Source: Moritella yayanosii
Lineage (GTDB): Bacteria; Pseudomonadota; Gammaproteobacteria; Enterobacterales; Moritellaceae
Reading direction: 5' to 3'
Length of the DNA stretch: 64,000 bases
Assembly (NCBI RefSeq): GCF_900465055.1
Contig: NZ_LS483250.1
Coordinates: 4,278,001-4,342,000, forward strand
In this document: piece by piece, positions 1 through 11,644 of the stretch
Numbering within the stretch: the first letter of the stretch is position 1
Layout: the number at the start of each line of letters is the position of its first letter
The notes under the pieces: generated by a model
Databases searched by the model: none
Told to the model about the DNA's origin: nothing
Seen by the model: the letters and a program-made list of their open reading frames with translations, nothing else
Position numbers and translations under genes: made by a program

Positions 1-1
1 G

Positions 2-634
2 TTACGCAGTGAATACGAATACGTCTCGTAGACCGCTTTTATCTTGTAGCGCTGGTAGTGTTTCTGTCACGTAGTGGAAATAACGACGATCGTTAAAAAT
101 GATAAATTGGTTTTCTTCAAGCGTGGTACTCATGTGCGGGTGCTGATCAACGGGTGACGAGAAGATCTGGGTAAATGCACCAGCAATGTTGTCTCTTTTT
201 ACACAGAAGATACCAACAAAATCAAAACCGTCTTGATGGATGCCTTCGGGTGCTGGCGAGCCTGACTTATCTTGTGAACACACCACACGGATCTGGTGAA
301 CGCCAATCGGCTGTTTGCTGGTATCGACGTTAGTACGTTCAAGAAACGCCTTTAATAAATTTTGAAAGTCAGGATGCTGGTCCAATAACGGTGAGATGTC
401 TTCGAACTTACGCTCAACATTACCGATAAGGCGGTTTACATCAGATGACTGCATGAAGGTACTGGTCCCCAACTTTTCAAATTTATCATTGGTTTTTTGA
501 TACTGTGAAAATGCGCGGAATCGACAGTTGCTTTCAAGGTAAGGATCCACCCCTAAATCATTAAAGAAATTACCTAAATTTTGAGCGTAACTTGAGGGTG
601 CTTGAAATGCTTCAATAAGAAATGATCCGTTCAT
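2..634 (-). CDS. 2OG-Fe(II) dioxygenase family protein (PF10014-like)
   Basis: 210 residues, complete, with the stop at the very edge of the window. The C-terminal half carries an HQDGFDFVG segment (HxD-type iron ligands) and a later RRYFHYVT segment that supplies a histidine and an arginine typical of 2-oxoglutarate/Fe(II) oxygenases. The family includes the Bacillus L-isoleucine 4-hydroxylase, so a free amino acid or small-molecule substrate is plausible, but the substrate cannot be read from sequence. An AAGG ribosome site lies 8 bases before the ATG. The gene stands alone, and its upstream neighbour purB has its own terminator. Confidence 0.75.
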   Translation of the reverse strand: MNGSFLIEAFQAPSSYAQNLGNFFNDLGVDPYLESNCRFRAFSQYQKTNDKFEKLGTSTFMQSSDVNRLIGNVERKFEDISPLLDQHPDFQNLLKAFLERTNVDTSKQPIGVHQIRVVCSQDKSGSPAPEGIHQDGFDFVGIFCVKRDNIAGAFTQIFSSPVDQHPHMSTTLEENQFIIFNDRRYFHYVTETLPALQDKSGLRDVFVFTA

Positions 635-864
635 GATGTAAATCCTTGGTTAATCAAATGTAGATGAGATGATTATCCGTGTATCGAGATAAGTTACAAG
701 ATGGTAGGGCAATTTCAACCGTTTATTTTATTAACGACTGGTTTACAGTTTCGTGTTGAAATTAAAGCAAAGTTTTTTGGTTCTGATTTGAACTTATATG
801 TCGAAATATACAGTTTTACGATATCTGATTTTTTGATATGAAAAATGTTAATGATAACTGGCGC

Positions 865-934
865 ACAAAAAAGCCCAAGCAACCTTTACCTATATTTAAT
901 TAAAAGTAGTTTAAAGTAGTTAAACTTGGGCTTT
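865..934 (-). terminator. Terminator-like hairpin downstream of purB
   Basis: A 10-bp perfect stem (AAAGCCCAAG at 870-879 pairs with CTTGGGCTTT at 925-934) encloses a long AT-rich loop of about 45 bases. Read on the minus strand, the second arm runs straight into six T residues. This is the expected end of the mnmA-hflD-purB transcript. The long loop makes it a less than ideal intrinsic terminator. Confidence 0.55.
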
Positions 935-1017
935 CACTCATTTATGACGCGCATTGATAAAATGATTGAATCAATTTATAGTTTAGCGATTATTACTGGG
1001 TCATTATTACCGAGTAA

Positions 1018-2400
<1,383 letters not shown>

Positions 2401-3024
2401 TTAAATTCGAGCTAATTGTTGCTTTGCTTGCTCTACCATGTGTTTACGATTGAAAACTACCTGGCGACGTTGACCGCCTGTTTGTCGCCATAACACTGCT
2501 GAGCGAATACCGGCAAATAGTAATGCACGGATCTTATCTCTCACTAATGTCTGTTGTAGGAAATTTGTGGTTCCTGCAATTTGGATCTTGGTGCCAAGTG
2601 GGCTGATTAGGTCCACATAGATTGACGCCATGTTACTTAAAATTTGTGCATCCGTTAACTCATAATGATGAGTTTGACGTTTAACTTGCGAGATGCGTTC
2701 ACCTAACATACCAAGAATATCCTTGCGCTTAGCCAGTTTACGCTCTAGCGCGATTAAGCCAATCATGTAGCGTGTTAACGCGCTATCAGGACCTTTAGAG
2801 GTATTACTTAACTGAGCAACGAGGGTTTTATAGCCTAATTCTAGGTTTGCGTATTCGCCATAAACCTCAATCGTTTGACTTGGGTCTGTTACGATCACAC
2901 AACGTAAGGTATTGCTTAATTGTTTTTCATCACAATTGCCGGTTGTTGCAAGTTGGTGTACAAGTGCAGCAGCCTGACAAACGCCGGCAAAGGCGATATT
3001 TGATTCTTGGAAGTTAGTTGACAC
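2401..3024 (-). CDS. hflD: High frequency lysogenization protein HflD homologue
   Basis: 207 residues, close to the E. coli HflD (YcfC) length. This is a peripheral inner-membrane, all-helical protein that in E. coli binds phage lambda CII; its housekeeping role is unknown. The assignment rests on the conserved N-terminal region (AFAGVCQAAALVHQLA), the C-terminal KIRALLFAGIRSAVLWRQ segment and the invariant position between mnmA and purB. It starts 2 bases after the mnmA stop, so it is almost certainly co-translated with it. Confidence 0.93.
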   Translation of the reverse strand: MSTNFQESNIAFAGVCQAAALVHQLATTGNCDEKQLSNTLRCVIVTDPSQTIEVYGEYANLELGYKTLVAQLSNTSKGPDSALTRYMIGLIALERKLAKRKDILGMLGERISQVKRQTHHYELTDAQILSNMASIYVDLISPLGTKIQIAGTTNFLQQTLVRDKIRALLFAGIRSAVLWRQTGGQRRQVVFNRKHMVEQAKQQLARI

Positions 3025-3026
3025 TG

Positions 3027-4166
3027 TTAGCCTCTAATTTGAACATCAATAATGGCGCCACCTAGGCAAACGTCATCAAGGTAAAATACCGCTGATTGAC
3101 CTGGTGTAACGGCAAGTTCGGGTTTATCAAACGTTACTTCAATTTGGTCTTCGCCGATTGGTGTCACTAAGCAAGGTACATCAGTCTGACGGTAACGTGT
3201 TTTGACCGTACAACGTAATGGCTGTGTTAATGGTTCGCGGCTAACCCAATGGAGTTGCGAGGCCATTAAACCGGTCGAGAATAAACGTGGGTGATTGTGA
3301 CCTTGTGCCACAAGTAATACGTTACGCTCCATATCCTTATCAACGACATACCAAGGTTCTTGGCTGTTGTTGTTTTTCATACCGCCGATATGCAGGCCTT
3401 TACGTTGACCCAGTGTGTGGTACATCAGACCTTGGTGTTCACCAATTTCTTCGCCATCAACACTTTCTATCTTACCCGGTTGTGCTGGTAGATATTTGCT
3501 TAAAAATTCAGTGAATTTACGCTCACCGATAAAGCAAATACCGGTACTATCTTTCTTGTTTGCAGTGATCAAGCCTTGCTCTTTAGCAATACGACGTACT
3601 TCTGGCTTTTCTAATTCACCCACAGGGAATAATGAACGTGAAACCTGGACATGATCTAGCGTGTATAAGAAATAGCTTTGGTCTTTGTTGCTGTCTAAGC
3701 CACGTAACATTTCAAATTTACCATCGGCTTTTTGACGACGGCTAACATAGTGACCCATAGCAATATAGTCAGCAGCAAGTACTTCGGATGCAAACTGCAG
3801 GAATGCTTTAAATTTGATTTCTTTGTTACAAAGAATATCTGGATTTGGGGTACGACCTGCTTTGTATTCAGCTAAGAAGTATTCAAATACGTTATCCCAA
3901 TATTCAGCAGAGAAATTAATAGCGTGTAACTCGATACCTAATTTGTCACATACTGCTTGTGCGTCTGCTAGATCTTCTGCTGCGGCACAATATTCATCAT
4001 TATCGTCATCTTCCCAGTTCTTCATGAACAGGCCTTCTACTTGGTAACCTTGCTGTTGAAGCAGGTAAGCAGAAACAGATGAGTCAACACCGCCGGACAT
4101 GCCAACGATTACTTTTTTAGTGCTGTTTAACGCTTTAGTACTGGCGTCGATTGTAGTATTTGTCAT
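3027..4166 (-). CDS. mnmA: tRNA-specific 2-thiouridylase MnmA
   Basis: 379 residues. MnmA adenylates and thiolates U34 of Lys, Glu and Gln tRNAs using sulfur relayed from IscS through the Tus proteins. The ATP PP-loop GMSGGVDSS is near residue 23. The D-x-x-C catalytic region ([15 protein letters not shown]) and the second catalytic cysteine ([10 protein letters not shown]) are both present, as is a C-terminal beta-barrel. It is first of three overlapping or nearly abutting genes, mnmA-hflD-purB. An AGG-containing site precedes the ATG. Confidence 0.97.
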   Translation of the reverse strand: MTNTTIDASTKALNSTKKVIVGMSGGVDSSVSAYLLQQQGYQVEGLFMKNWEDDDNDEYCAAAEDLADAQAVCDKLGIELHAINFSAEYWDNVFEYFLAEYKAGRTPNPDILCNKEIKFKAFLQFASEVLAADYIAMGHYVSRRQKADGKFEMLRGLDSNKDQSYFLYTLDHVQVSRSLFPVGELEKPEVRRIAKEQGLITANKKDSTGICFIGERKFTEFLSKYLPAQPGKIESVDGEEIGEHQGLMYHTLGQRKGLHIGGMKNNNSQEPWYVVDKDMERNVLLVAQGHNHPRLFSTGLMASQLHWVSREPLTQPLRCTVKTRYRQTDVPCLVTPIGEDQIEVTFDKPELAVTPGQSAVFYLDDVCLGGAIIDVQIRG

Positions 4167-4342
4167 AGGACCTTTTAATTACTCTTGTAGTAATGCAAAT
4201 AAAGTTAAAGGCTTTTTTGCTTATGTATTAAATATATTGTTGAAATAAGCGTGCTGAGTACAGTTAATGACCCTTCTCTGATGAGCAAATTTCAATGCCG
4301 CGAATTTTACCATGAAGACCAATGCAAAAACAGGGTTTGGTA

Positions 4343-5062
4343 CTAATTCATCATGTTAATGCTGCTTTCAACTAGCTCACCTGGTTGGATATTATCCAGT
4401 GTCCAAGGACCAATGCGATAGCGGATCAAACGTAGGGTCGGGTGACCGATATGTGCAGTCATGCGACGTACTTGACGGTTTCGCCCTTCAATAATGGTAA
4501 TGGCTAACCAGGTTGTGGGAATATTTTGGCGCTCACGGATTGGTGGTACCCGCGGCCATACGCTCGGTGCAGTCATTATTTCAATTTTAGCGGGTAGCGT
4601 TGGACCGTCTTTTAATACGATACCGTAGCGTAAATCGTTCAGTTTCTCTGGGCTTGGTTCACCTTCAACTTGTACCCAGTAAGTTTTTTCTGTTTTCTCA
4701 CCAGGTTGAGTCAACTTTGCCTGCAAACGACCGTTGTTAGTTAGCAGTAATAGACCTTCGCTGTCACGATCTAGGCGACCTGCGGCGTAAATATCCGGCA
4801 CCTTGATATAGTCTTTTAAAGTCTCGCGGTTATCCGCATCGGTAAACTGGGTAAGTACCATGTAAGGTTTATTGAATACATAGACTTGGGTTGGGCCGCT
4901 TTCTTTGGGGTTAGTATGTGGTGGGCGATTGCTCTTACCACGGGGTTTTACCGTATTGGTGTAGCTAATTTGGATCTTTTTAGCCTGTGCAGACGGGCTT
5001 TTTTTTCTACCTAGAGTTAGTTTTGATTTTACGGGTGATGCTGCTGGTGCTGGCTTTGACAT
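4343..5062 (-). CDS. rluE: 23S rRNA pseudouridine(2457) synthase RluE
   Basis: 239 residues of the RsuA/RluB/E/F family. The catalytic aspartate lies in [17 protein letters not shown], and the family C-terminal motif appears as [23 protein letters not shown]. There is no S4 domain. Instead a basic, Pro/Lys-rich N-terminal tail of about 65 residues precedes the catalytic part, which begins around [11 protein letters not shown]. In E. coli rluE also neighbours mnmA, which supports RluE over RluB or RluF. No strong ribosome site is seen at the chosen ATG, so the exact start is less certain. Confidence 0.9.
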   Translation of the reverse strand: MSKPAPAASPVKSKLTLGRKKSPSAQAKKIQISYTNTVKPRGKSNRPPHTNPKESGPTQVYVFNKPYMVLTQFTDADNRETLKDYIKVPDIYAAGRLDRDSEGLLLLTNNGRLQAKLTQPGEKTEKTYWVQVEGEPSPEKLNDLRYGIVLKDGPTLPAKIEIMTAPSVWPRVPPIRERQNIPTTWLAITIIEGRNRQVRRMTAHIGHPTLRLIRYRIGPWTLDNIQPGELVESSINMMN

Positions 5063-5168
5063 GGTATCGCTAATATTTAAGATGCTTATAAGAGGATTGT
5101 AGCAAATTTTTAAGATTTATTTATAGGCTAATTTAATTGACCGCTAAAATACCCAAATATGATAACGG

Positions 5169-7061
5169 CTATTGTTTGTGCATAGGTTTAGAGTTATAAA
5201 ACTCTGTTGGTAGTACTGGCTTCAGCCTTTCAGAGAGATACCGCGCACCCTGTCTGGTGGTGTGCACTTCATCATAGAAAAACGGCAAACCATTTTTATC
5301 GACGACATTGCATCTTTTAACCGGACAGAATGCGTTAGTCATATTAATAAACTGATACCCTGCATCCTGATTTTCACGGAAAAATTTATTATTTTTAATA
5401 TTAGTAGGAGGCAGTGACTTGAGCACCACTTCACCTACCTCCTTCCCATCTTTAAAAGCATTAACCATTATAATTGGCAGTGGTTTATGCATACCTTTAT
5501 TACCGATAATAACTATTTTTGCTTGTGGATTTTTTTGTTTTATCACTTTAATTGCTTTGAGGTTATAGTCTAAAGACCAGTTACGCCAATTCATCGCAAT
5601 GAAAATATAGTCAGCACTTAACAAGCGCGCATCAGCGGTTATTTTTCTGATCCTTTTACCGCATTTAAGTAACTTTGTCTCGCCGATATGTTCAGAGAGG
5701 TTGACTCTGTCGTAGAGCGCATTTAATGGTTTAGGTAGGTGGTAAAACACACCACACTTAGCGGATACTTTTAGCGCCATAAAATTAATTTTGTCATTAT
5801 TCATAACATTGATTTTCTCATTGACGACATTAGCAAAGTCAGCCGATTGTGAATCACCGATAAACATCACATTTAATTTATGCTCATCAATTTTATGTCT
5901 TTTGAGTTTGTCTATCATTTGCCAAGTAAAAAGCTCACCTTTATCTGATTGTTCTAAATTGGCGGCAATAATGTGTTTCGGTATACCGGATATTTGATAT
6001 AATAGAAAGGGTGTCGATTTATAAAACACAACAAAAAACAAAGTCGTAACGAGTGTGAAAATAATGGTGTTTTTATGGGTTTTAAACTGATTTTGTTCAA
6101 TGAGATAATAACTAAGCGCCCCAAAAACAACAGACAACATTATGCCAATTGGCACCCAGTTATCCCATTGGTAATACGCGCCATAGACCGCAATAGGCCA
6201 GTGCCAGAGGTAGATTGAGTATGACCATTTACCGATCGTTTGAAACAGAAAGTTATTGGTTAAAACACTTTTTCCCCGGTTACTTAGCAGGATGAGGTAG
6301 GTGCCAAATACAGGCACGCAAGCCATGTAACCAGGCCAAGGCGTCATTTTAGACGTGAACGAAAATGATAATAACATTAACGTAATGCCAGTAATTTCGA
6401 GTAACCTTTTTTGATTTTCGTGTAATTTTATCGGATAGAAATAAGCGACGCCGCCTAATAACATTTCCCAAGCGCGCGTTGGGAGAGAAAAATAAGCGAA
6501 GGTAGGCCATTTTTCTGTTGCGACAACGCAAAATATAAACCCGAGGATAGTGGCAACGATCAACAGGCGTTTTAAATTTTCGAGAGAGAAAAATTGTTTT
6601 AAAAATAGCAGTATAATGGGATATATAATATAGAACTGCCATTCGACGGACAATGACCAGGTATGTAGCAACCATTTTTCATAGGCGCTGGCATCAAAGT
6701 AACCAGACTCATAAAAATAAGTAATGTTGGAGATAAAAGTAATGCTGCTAGCGACATGCTGACCTAAGGTTAGATAGTCGAAAGGTGGCAATATAAACCA
6801 AGTAACGAATAATAATATGCAGCAAAGGGCTGCAAGCGGGGGAATGATTCGATTTGCTCTGCATAAATAAAAATCAACTAAATTTAATGAGTCGGTGTTT
6901 AAGCCTTTAAAGATGATGCCTGTCATTAAAAAACCTGAAATGACAAAGAAAATATCGACACCCGCGAAACCTCCAGGCGCGAGGCTCGGATTAAAATGGA
7001 ACAATACGACAGCAATCAATGCAATTGCTCTTAACCCATTTAAATCGGTTCTAAATTTCAC
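5169..7061 (-). CDS. Acyltransferase-3 / SGNH membrane O-acyltransferase
   Basis: 630 residues with two domains. Residues about 1-340 form a polytopic acyltransferase-3 domain: it starts with LNGLRAIALIAVVLFHF, holds the catalytic-type histidine, and continues with the GVDIFFVISGF motif. The C-terminal part is an SGNH hydrolase-like domain, with block I at VMFIGDSQSADFAN and the terminal DxxH at FFYDEVHTT. This OafA-type architecture acetylates cell-surface glycans such as O-antigen or exopolysaccharide. The acceptor is unknown, and no glycan cluster is adjacent, although an exopolysaccharide locus lies 42 kb away. It is monocistronic. Confidence 0.9.
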   Translation of the reverse strand: MKFRTDLNGLRAIALIAVVLFHFNPSLAPGGFAGVDIFFVISGFLMTGIIFKGLNTDSLNLVDFYLCRANRIIPPLAALCCILLFVTWFILPPFDYLTLGQHVASSITFISNITYFYESGYFDASAYEKWLLHTWSLSVEWQFYIIYPIILLFLKQFFSLENLKRLLIVATILGFIFCVVATEKWPTFAYFSLPTRAWEMLLGGVAYFYPIKLHENQKRLLEITGITLMLLSFSFTSKMTPWPGYMACVPVFGTYLILLSNRGKSVLTNNFLFQTIGKWSYSIYLWHWPIAVYGAYYQWDNWVPIGIMLSVVFGALSYYLIEQNQFKTHKNTIIFTLVTTLFFVVFYKSTPFLLYQISGIPKHIIAANLEQSDKGELFTWQMIDKLKRHKIDEHKLNVMFIGDSQSADFANVVNEKINVMNNDKINFMALKVSAKCGVFYHLPKPLNALYDRVNLSEHIGETKLLKCGKRIRKITADARLLSADYIFIAMNWRNWSLDYNLKAIKVIKQKNPQAKIVIIGNKGMHKPLPIIMVNAFKDGKEVGEVVLKSLPPTNIKNNKFFRENQDAGYQFINMTNAFCPVKRCNVVDKNGLPFFYDEVHTTRQGARYLSERLKPVLPTEFYNSKPMHKQ

Positions 7062-7216
7062 TTGTCTACCTTATGAGCAGCAGTACTCGCGACCTTTACT
7101 TTAAAGTGCATAGTAATACTTTATTTTACGTCATTTTATCAGAGTTGTTCTATTTTAAATCACGCTTTAAAAATAAACGCCAGTGATCATGGTGTAAATA
7201 GGACATTGCTGACATT

Positions 7217-7240
7217 TATACCCAAGTTACTTTAAAATGC
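7217..7240. repeat. Solitary terminal arm of the 31706-31881 repeat family
   Basis: These 24 bases match the left arm of the 176-bp inverted-repeat element at 31706 with two differences: TATACCCAAG, then T for C, TACTT, then T for C, AAAATGC. No matching second arm is seen nearby, so it looks like a truncated copy between the acyltransferase gene and the icd terminator. Confidence 0.6.
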
Positions 7241-7284
7241 TATATTAGTGTTGAGAGGGTGGAAGGGATTTATTATGAGGTCAT

Positions 7285-7321
7285 AAAAAACCCCGCAATA
7301 GACTTATCTATTACGGGGTTG
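7285..7321 (-). terminator. Rho-independent terminator of icd
   Basis: A strong stem (AACCCCG, one mismatch, AATAGA, pairing around a short CTTA loop) is followed on the minus strand by a run of six T residues at 7290-7285. It lies about 60 bases past the icd stop. Both the stem and the T run are textbook. Confidence 0.9.
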
Positions 7322-7379
7322 CTGCTAAATAACGATGGTCTGTTATTTGTTAAACATTGTTATTCGCTAAGTGTTGTTA

Positions 7380-9617
7380 TTAACTAAACGCGACTTTCAG
7401 TAGTGCGTTAAATGTTTCACTTGGACGCATAATTGCTTCAAGCTTCATTGGATCAGTATTGAAGTAACCACCAATATCGACAGCTTTGCCTTGAACAGAG
7501 TTTAGTTCTTCAACAATTTTCAGTTCATTTTCAGCAAGGCTTGCTGCAAGCGGAGCAAACTGCGCTGCTAGGGTTGCATCTTCAGTTTGCTCTGTTAGGC
7601 ATTTAGCCCAGAACAGAGACAGATAGAAGTGGCTACCACGGTTATCCAGTTCGCCAGTACGACGTGATGGTGATTTGCCGTTATCAAGCAGCATTTCAGT
7701 TGCTTGATCGAGTGTTGCTGCCAGTATTTTTGCTTTAACGTTGCCTGTTTTATTCGCAACAGCTTCTAGCGAAACCGTTAACGCGAGGAATTCACCCAGT
7801 GAATCCCAACGTAAATGGTTTTCTTCTACCAGTTGCTGTACGTGTTTTGGCGCTGTACCACCGGCACCCGTTTCAAACAAGCCACCACCGGCCATTAACG
7901 GCACAATAGACAGCATTTTAGCACTGGTGCCTAATTCCATAATTGGGAATAGATCAGTGAGGTAATCACGTAAAATGTTACCCGTAGCTGAAATTGTATC
8001 TAGGCCACGTACCACACGTTCAAGGGTGTAACGCATAGCACGAACTTGTGACATGATCTGGATGTCGAGTCCTTCAGTGTCGTGATCTTTAAGGTAAGTA
8101 TTGACCTTTTTGATCAGTTCACTTTCGTGCGGACGATAAGGGTCAAGCCAGAATACGATTGGAGTGCCGGAATCTCTTGTACGTGCTACAGCCAGTTTCA
8201 CCCAGTCGCGGATTGGTGCATCTTTAACTTGGCACATACGCCAGATATCATCTTTTTCAACATTCTGGGTCATCAGTACTTCACCCGTTGCGATATCAAC
8301 GATGCGAGCTTCGCCTGTTGCTGGTGCTTCAAATGTTTTGTCGTGTGAACCGTATTCTTCTGCTTTTTGTGCCATTAGGCCAACATTTGGAACACTGCCC
8401 ATAGTGACCGGATCAAAGGCGCCGTTAGTTTTACAGAAGGCGATAATTTCTTGATAAATACGGGCGAAGGTTGATTCTGGGATCACGGCTTTAGTATCTT
8501 TTGGACGACCATCCGCCCCCCACATTTTACCACCAGTACGGATCATCGCAGGCATAGATGCATCGACGATCACATCGTTTGGCGCATGTAGATTCGAGAT
8601 ACCTTTGTCTGAATCAACCATCGCTAATTCTGGGCGATGTGCGTGACAGGCGTGCAGGTCTCTGCGAATTTCTTCACGTTGTGAACTTGGTAGATGTGAA
8701 ATTTTTTCGTAAAGGTTAGACAAACCGTTATTGACATTAACGCCAAGTTTTTCGAATAGCGCGTGATGTTTTGCGAAAGCTTCTTTATAAAAAATTCTTA
8801 CCGCATGACCAAATACAATCGGGTGAGACACCTTCATCATGGTTGCTTTTACGTGTAAAGAAAACATGATGCCCGTTTCGTAGGCATCTTGCATTTCTTG
8901 TTCGTAAAAATCACACAGCGCGGTTTTGCTCATGAACATACTATCGATAATTTCGCCATCTAACAGCGGGATATTATCTTTAAGCACGATTGTTTCGCCG
9001 CTTTCAGTTACTAGCTCCATCCTCACGTTGCGAGCACTATCCAGTGTCATTGACTTCTCGCCGTGGTAGAAATCACCTTCACGCATATGTGCGACGTGAG
9101 TACGTGATGCCTGACTCCATTTAGCCATTGAATGGGGGTGCTTGCGTGCGTAATTTTTCACTGCTTTTGGAGCACGACGGTCGGAATTACCCTCACGTAG
9201 TACTGGGTTTACCGCACTACCAAGTGCGGTAGAATAGCGTTGTAAAATCGATTTTTCTTTATCCGACTGTGGGTTTTCTGGTAGGTCAGGGATCTGGAAC
9301 CCCTGAGATTGCAATTCACTAATTGCTGCCTGTAGTTGTGGTACAGATGCACTGATATTAGGCAGTTTGATAATATTAGTATTTGGATCTTGTGTTAAAC
9401 GACCCAGTTCGCTGAGGTTGTCAGGTAGTTGCTGTTCTTCGGTTAAATAATCTGGAAATTCTGCCAGAAGTCTGGCTGCAACCGATATATCACTTTTAAT
9501 GATGTCAATTCCTGCCGCAGCTGTGAATTTCTCGACGATTGGGAGAAGTGAATAAGTCGCCAACAAAGGTGCTTCGTCGGTTAATGTATAAATAATCTTT
9601 GAGTTTTCTTCAGACAT
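7380..9617 (-). CDS. icd: Monomeric NADP-dependent isocitrate dehydrogenase
   Basis: 745 residues from the chosen start. This is the large single-chain isocitrate dehydrogenase type (about 740 residues), which converts isocitrate to 2-oxoglutarate with NADPH formation in the TCA cycle and is unrelated in fold order to the dimeric E. coli Icd. The start at [17 protein letters not shown] was preferred over an upstream in-frame ATG at 9668, because an AGGG site lies 6 bases before it and family members begin this way. Recognisable blocks are [29 protein letters not shown] and [19 protein letters not shown]. The monomeric type is common in cold-adapted marine bacteria such as Colwellia and Moritella. 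Confidence 0.95.
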   Translation of the reverse strand: MSEENSKIIYTLTDEAPLLATYSLLPIVEKFTAAAGIDIIKSDISVAARLLAEFPDYLTEEQQLPDNLSELGRLTQDPNTNIIKLPNISASVPQLQAAISELQSQGFQIPDLPENPQSDKEKSILQRYSTALGSAVNPVLREGNSDRRAPKAVKNYARKHPHSMAKWSQASRTHVAHMREGDFYHGEKSMTLDSARNVRMELVTESGETIVLKDNIPLLDGEIIDSMFMSKTALCDFYEQEMQDAYETGIMFSLHVKATMMKVSHPIVFGHAVRIFYKEAFAKHHALFEKLGVNVNNGLSNLYEKISHLPSSQREEIRRDLHACHAHRPELAMVDSDKGISNLHAPNDVIVDASMPAMIRTGGKMWGADGRPKDTKAVIPESTFARIYQEIIAFCKTNGAFDPVTMGSVPNVGLMAQKAEEYGSHDKTFEAPATGEARIVDIATGEVLMTQNVEKDDIWRMCQVKDAPIRDWVKLAVARTRDSGTPIVFWLDPYRPHESELIKKVNTYLKDHDTEGLDIQIMSQVRAMRYTLERVVRGLDTISATGNILRDYLTDLFPIMELGTSAKMLSIVPLMAGGGLFETGAGGTAPKHVQQLVEENHLRWDSLGEFLALTVSLEAVANKTGNVKAKILAATLDQATEMLLDNGKSPSRRTGELDNRGSHFYLSLFWAKCLTEQTEDATLAAQFAPLAASLAENELKIVEELNSVQGKAVDIGGYFNTDPMKLEAIMRPSETFNALLKVAFS

Positions 9618-10164
9618 ATTATTCCCTGGATTACTAGCATATGGTCCCCCTGCTATAATTCGGAACATCTGAATCTAGTGTCTTGCAAATATAGAGCAGA
9701 TTCTAGGGGGAATTGAAAATTGTTATAGCTAGGTTGCAGAAATCGCAACAGCTGTTATCCTAGCAGATGTTCCGTATCTACTTTTTTTATAATACCATAT
9801 AAACCAAATAAACAACCTTGTTTCACGTCAAAATAGCTGAAACCATACCACTTTGTCATTATTTGTGATGAGTATAGCTATCCTTTAAAGTCGATGCATT
9901 AGTACTAGATTCGACTATTGACGCTGTACGCAGTAACCATTCATTAACTTAATAACAACATTTTCAGTAGCTTGCACAGATTTTTCAATTAGCTGGTTCT
10001 TCTACTTTATTGAGCCAATATATTGCTCAAGGTGAGCTGATGATTAAAACCTAGGTATACTTATTGATTCTATAACCACAGTGTCAAAAGATCTTTGACG
10101 TTGTGTGTTTTATGTGTAAATTTATCTAATAGCACTTAAATTATGGAATACAAAGGGAACTGTT
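9618..10164. other. Divergent intergenic region between icd and an ABM-domain gene
   Basis: About 550 non-coding bases between two divergent genes, so both promoters should lie here. A weak inverted repeat (GCTAGG at 9729, CCTAGC at 9757) with an inner GTTGC/GCAAC pair could fold, near the icd side. I see no convincing operator, riboswitch or small gene. Confidence 0.4.
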
Positions 10165-10494
10165 ATGACAAGTCGAGTATACGTTTTAGCGCAATTCAAA
10201 CCAAAGGAAGGCAAGGAGGATGAGTTATTTGAAATATTAAAAGCACTGGAACCAGATTCTTATCGAGAAGAAGGTTGTATTCAATATATGCTAACTCGTC
10301 AAATTAGTCATCCAAGTGCCACAAACAATGAATATCCGATTGTATTTAATGAAATTTGGGAGAATGCCGAGGCTTGGTCTGCTCATGGACGTAGAAAGCA
10401 AATTCAACATTTTTTTGAAACTCAAGTGCAAGCAGAAACGGGTTTAGTTGCTGACGTTATTGTAACGGCTTATACAGATGAAGGGCATCATTAA
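10165..10494 (+). CDS. ABM-domain (antibiotic biosynthesis monooxygenase-like) protein
   Basis: 109 residues forming a single dimeric ferredoxin-like ABM domain. The YVLAQFKPKEGKEDELFEIL opening, the GCIQYMLTRQI strand and the FNEIWENAEAWSAH segment are typical. Family members act on quinones or small aromatics or serve as heme-degrading or sensory proteins; none of these can be chosen here. An AAGGGA site lies 7 bases before the ATG. It is monocistronic and followed by a large hairpin shared with the convergent cnoX. Confidence 0.75.
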   Translation: MTSRVYVLAQFKPKEGKEDELFEILKALEPDSYREEGCIQYMLTRQISHPSATNNEYPIVFNEIWENAEAWSAHGRRKQIQHFFETQVQAETGLVADVIVTAYTDEGHH

Positions 10495-10539
10495 GATCAT
10501 CCAGTTATGCATAATGAAGGTAGTTAATTAAGGTCTTGA

Positions 10540-10608
10540 ATTACATCATAAACCCTGATTTTGATACGTCAGGGTTTATGATGTAATCATTCAATTGAAT
10601 GATTACAT
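10540..10608. terminator. Overlapping palindromes between convergent genes
   Basis: Two perfect dyads share bases. The first is a 19-bp stem (10540-10558 with 10569-10587) around a 10-base loop. The second is an uninterrupted 28-base palindrome (10581-10608, centred on AATT). The segment ATGTAAT at 10581-10587 belongs to both, so the two hairpins are mutually exclusive. The position between convergent genes suggests bidirectional termination, although no long T run follows either hairpin. Confidence 0.6.
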
Positions 10609-10627
10609 TGAGCGATTAAACCGACAA

Positions 10628-11479
10628 TTAATACATCAAGGTATATAGTTTACGGCGATAGTCAGCCACAAGTGCAGCATCAGTCATTACTGATAAGAGT
10701 TCTAAATAAACCTTTCTTGCGCCACCCTCTAAGAAATCATATTCCGCAGTTAATATTTTAAATAGCAGTACCATCGCATCGTTATGCTTGTTTGCAATTT
10801 GCAGTTGCAGTGCCAGATCATAAGCAACTTGTAAATCATCTGGGTTGGCTTCATGGGCGGCTGTTAATGTCATGATCTCTGGTGTTTCTGCTGATTTTTT
10901 AGCGATGTCTAAATGCGAACGTAAGGTTTGATATTGATTACTTTGTTGATCTGTTTCAGCAAACGTATCAAGTAATGCTTCAGTCGCTTCAACTTGGTGT
11001 GAACCGAGTAACGCTTGTGCATAGGCAATTTTTATATCTATATTATCTGGTGCCAGTTCGTAAGCTTGGCCCATCAGCGGCACGGCTTCTGTGAACTTAC
11101 TGTCCATTAACAACATCTGTGCTTGTTGCAGTAATACTTCTTCTTGCTTTGGTAAATGACGGCTGATTATTTCACGGATAGCCGCTTCGTCTTGTTCGCC
11201 AACAAAACTATCAACAGACTTACCATCCTTAAAGATGGCAATGGTCGGTAGGCTTTTGATGCCAAATTGCTGAACTAATTCTGGATGACGGTCGCAATTT
11301 AATCGAGCCAGAATTATTTGGCCATTTAAGCTTTGCGCTATGTTTAATAGGCGGGCACTTACTTGGTTTTCTGGCGCACGTTCAGACCAGAAATCAATGA
11401 CGATTGGTTGCTCATATTTACCTTGTAGTAAGATCTCTTTAAAGTTTTCACTGGTAAGGTCAAGGATATAATTCTGCAC
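10628..11479 (-). CDS. cnoX: CnoX/YbbN-type thioredoxin-fold chaperone
   Basis: 283 residues, matching E. coli CnoX (YbbN). An N-terminal thioredoxin fold (residues 1-110) is joined to TPR-like helices. The usual active-site dipeptide is replaced by WSERAPEN, so there is no CxxC and no oxidoreductase activity is expected. Cys62 in ARLNCDRHPEL corresponds to the E. coli cysteine that forms a mixed disulfide with GroEL, and it is kept. CnoX protects substrates from oxidative aggregation and passes them to GroEL. A divergent promoter region precedes it. Confidence 0.88.
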   Translation of the reverse strand: MQNYILDLTSENFKEILLQGKYEQPIVIDFWSERAPENQVSARLLNIAQSLNGQIILARLNCDRHPELVQQFGIKSLPTIAIFKDGKSVDSFVGEQDEAAIREIISRHLPKQEEVLLQQAQMLLMDSKFTEAVPLMGQAYELAPDNIDIKIAYAQALLGSHQVEATEALLDTFAETDQQSNQYQTLRSHLDIAKKSAETPEIMTLTAAHEANPDDLQVAYDLALQLQIANKHNDAMVLLFKILTAEYDFLEGGARKVYLELLSVMTDAALVADYRRKLYTLMY

Positions 11480-11644
11480 TGATTAACTCCATCAAATTGC
11501 GTATTGGTATAGTTTCTGTATATGAAAGATATATGGGGGATAAAGTTAGCATAATCAAGTCTGCAAGCACTGCTTATCAGTGAGGCGTAGATCACTGTAG
11601 CAAAAACAAAATCAGCATATATTCAAGACTCACCGTTTTTAAGG

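Noticed and set aside
9618-10164. A small RNA or riboswitch in the large icd divergent gap
   Set aside because: Only a weak inverted repeat was found, without a T run or a recognised aptamer core.
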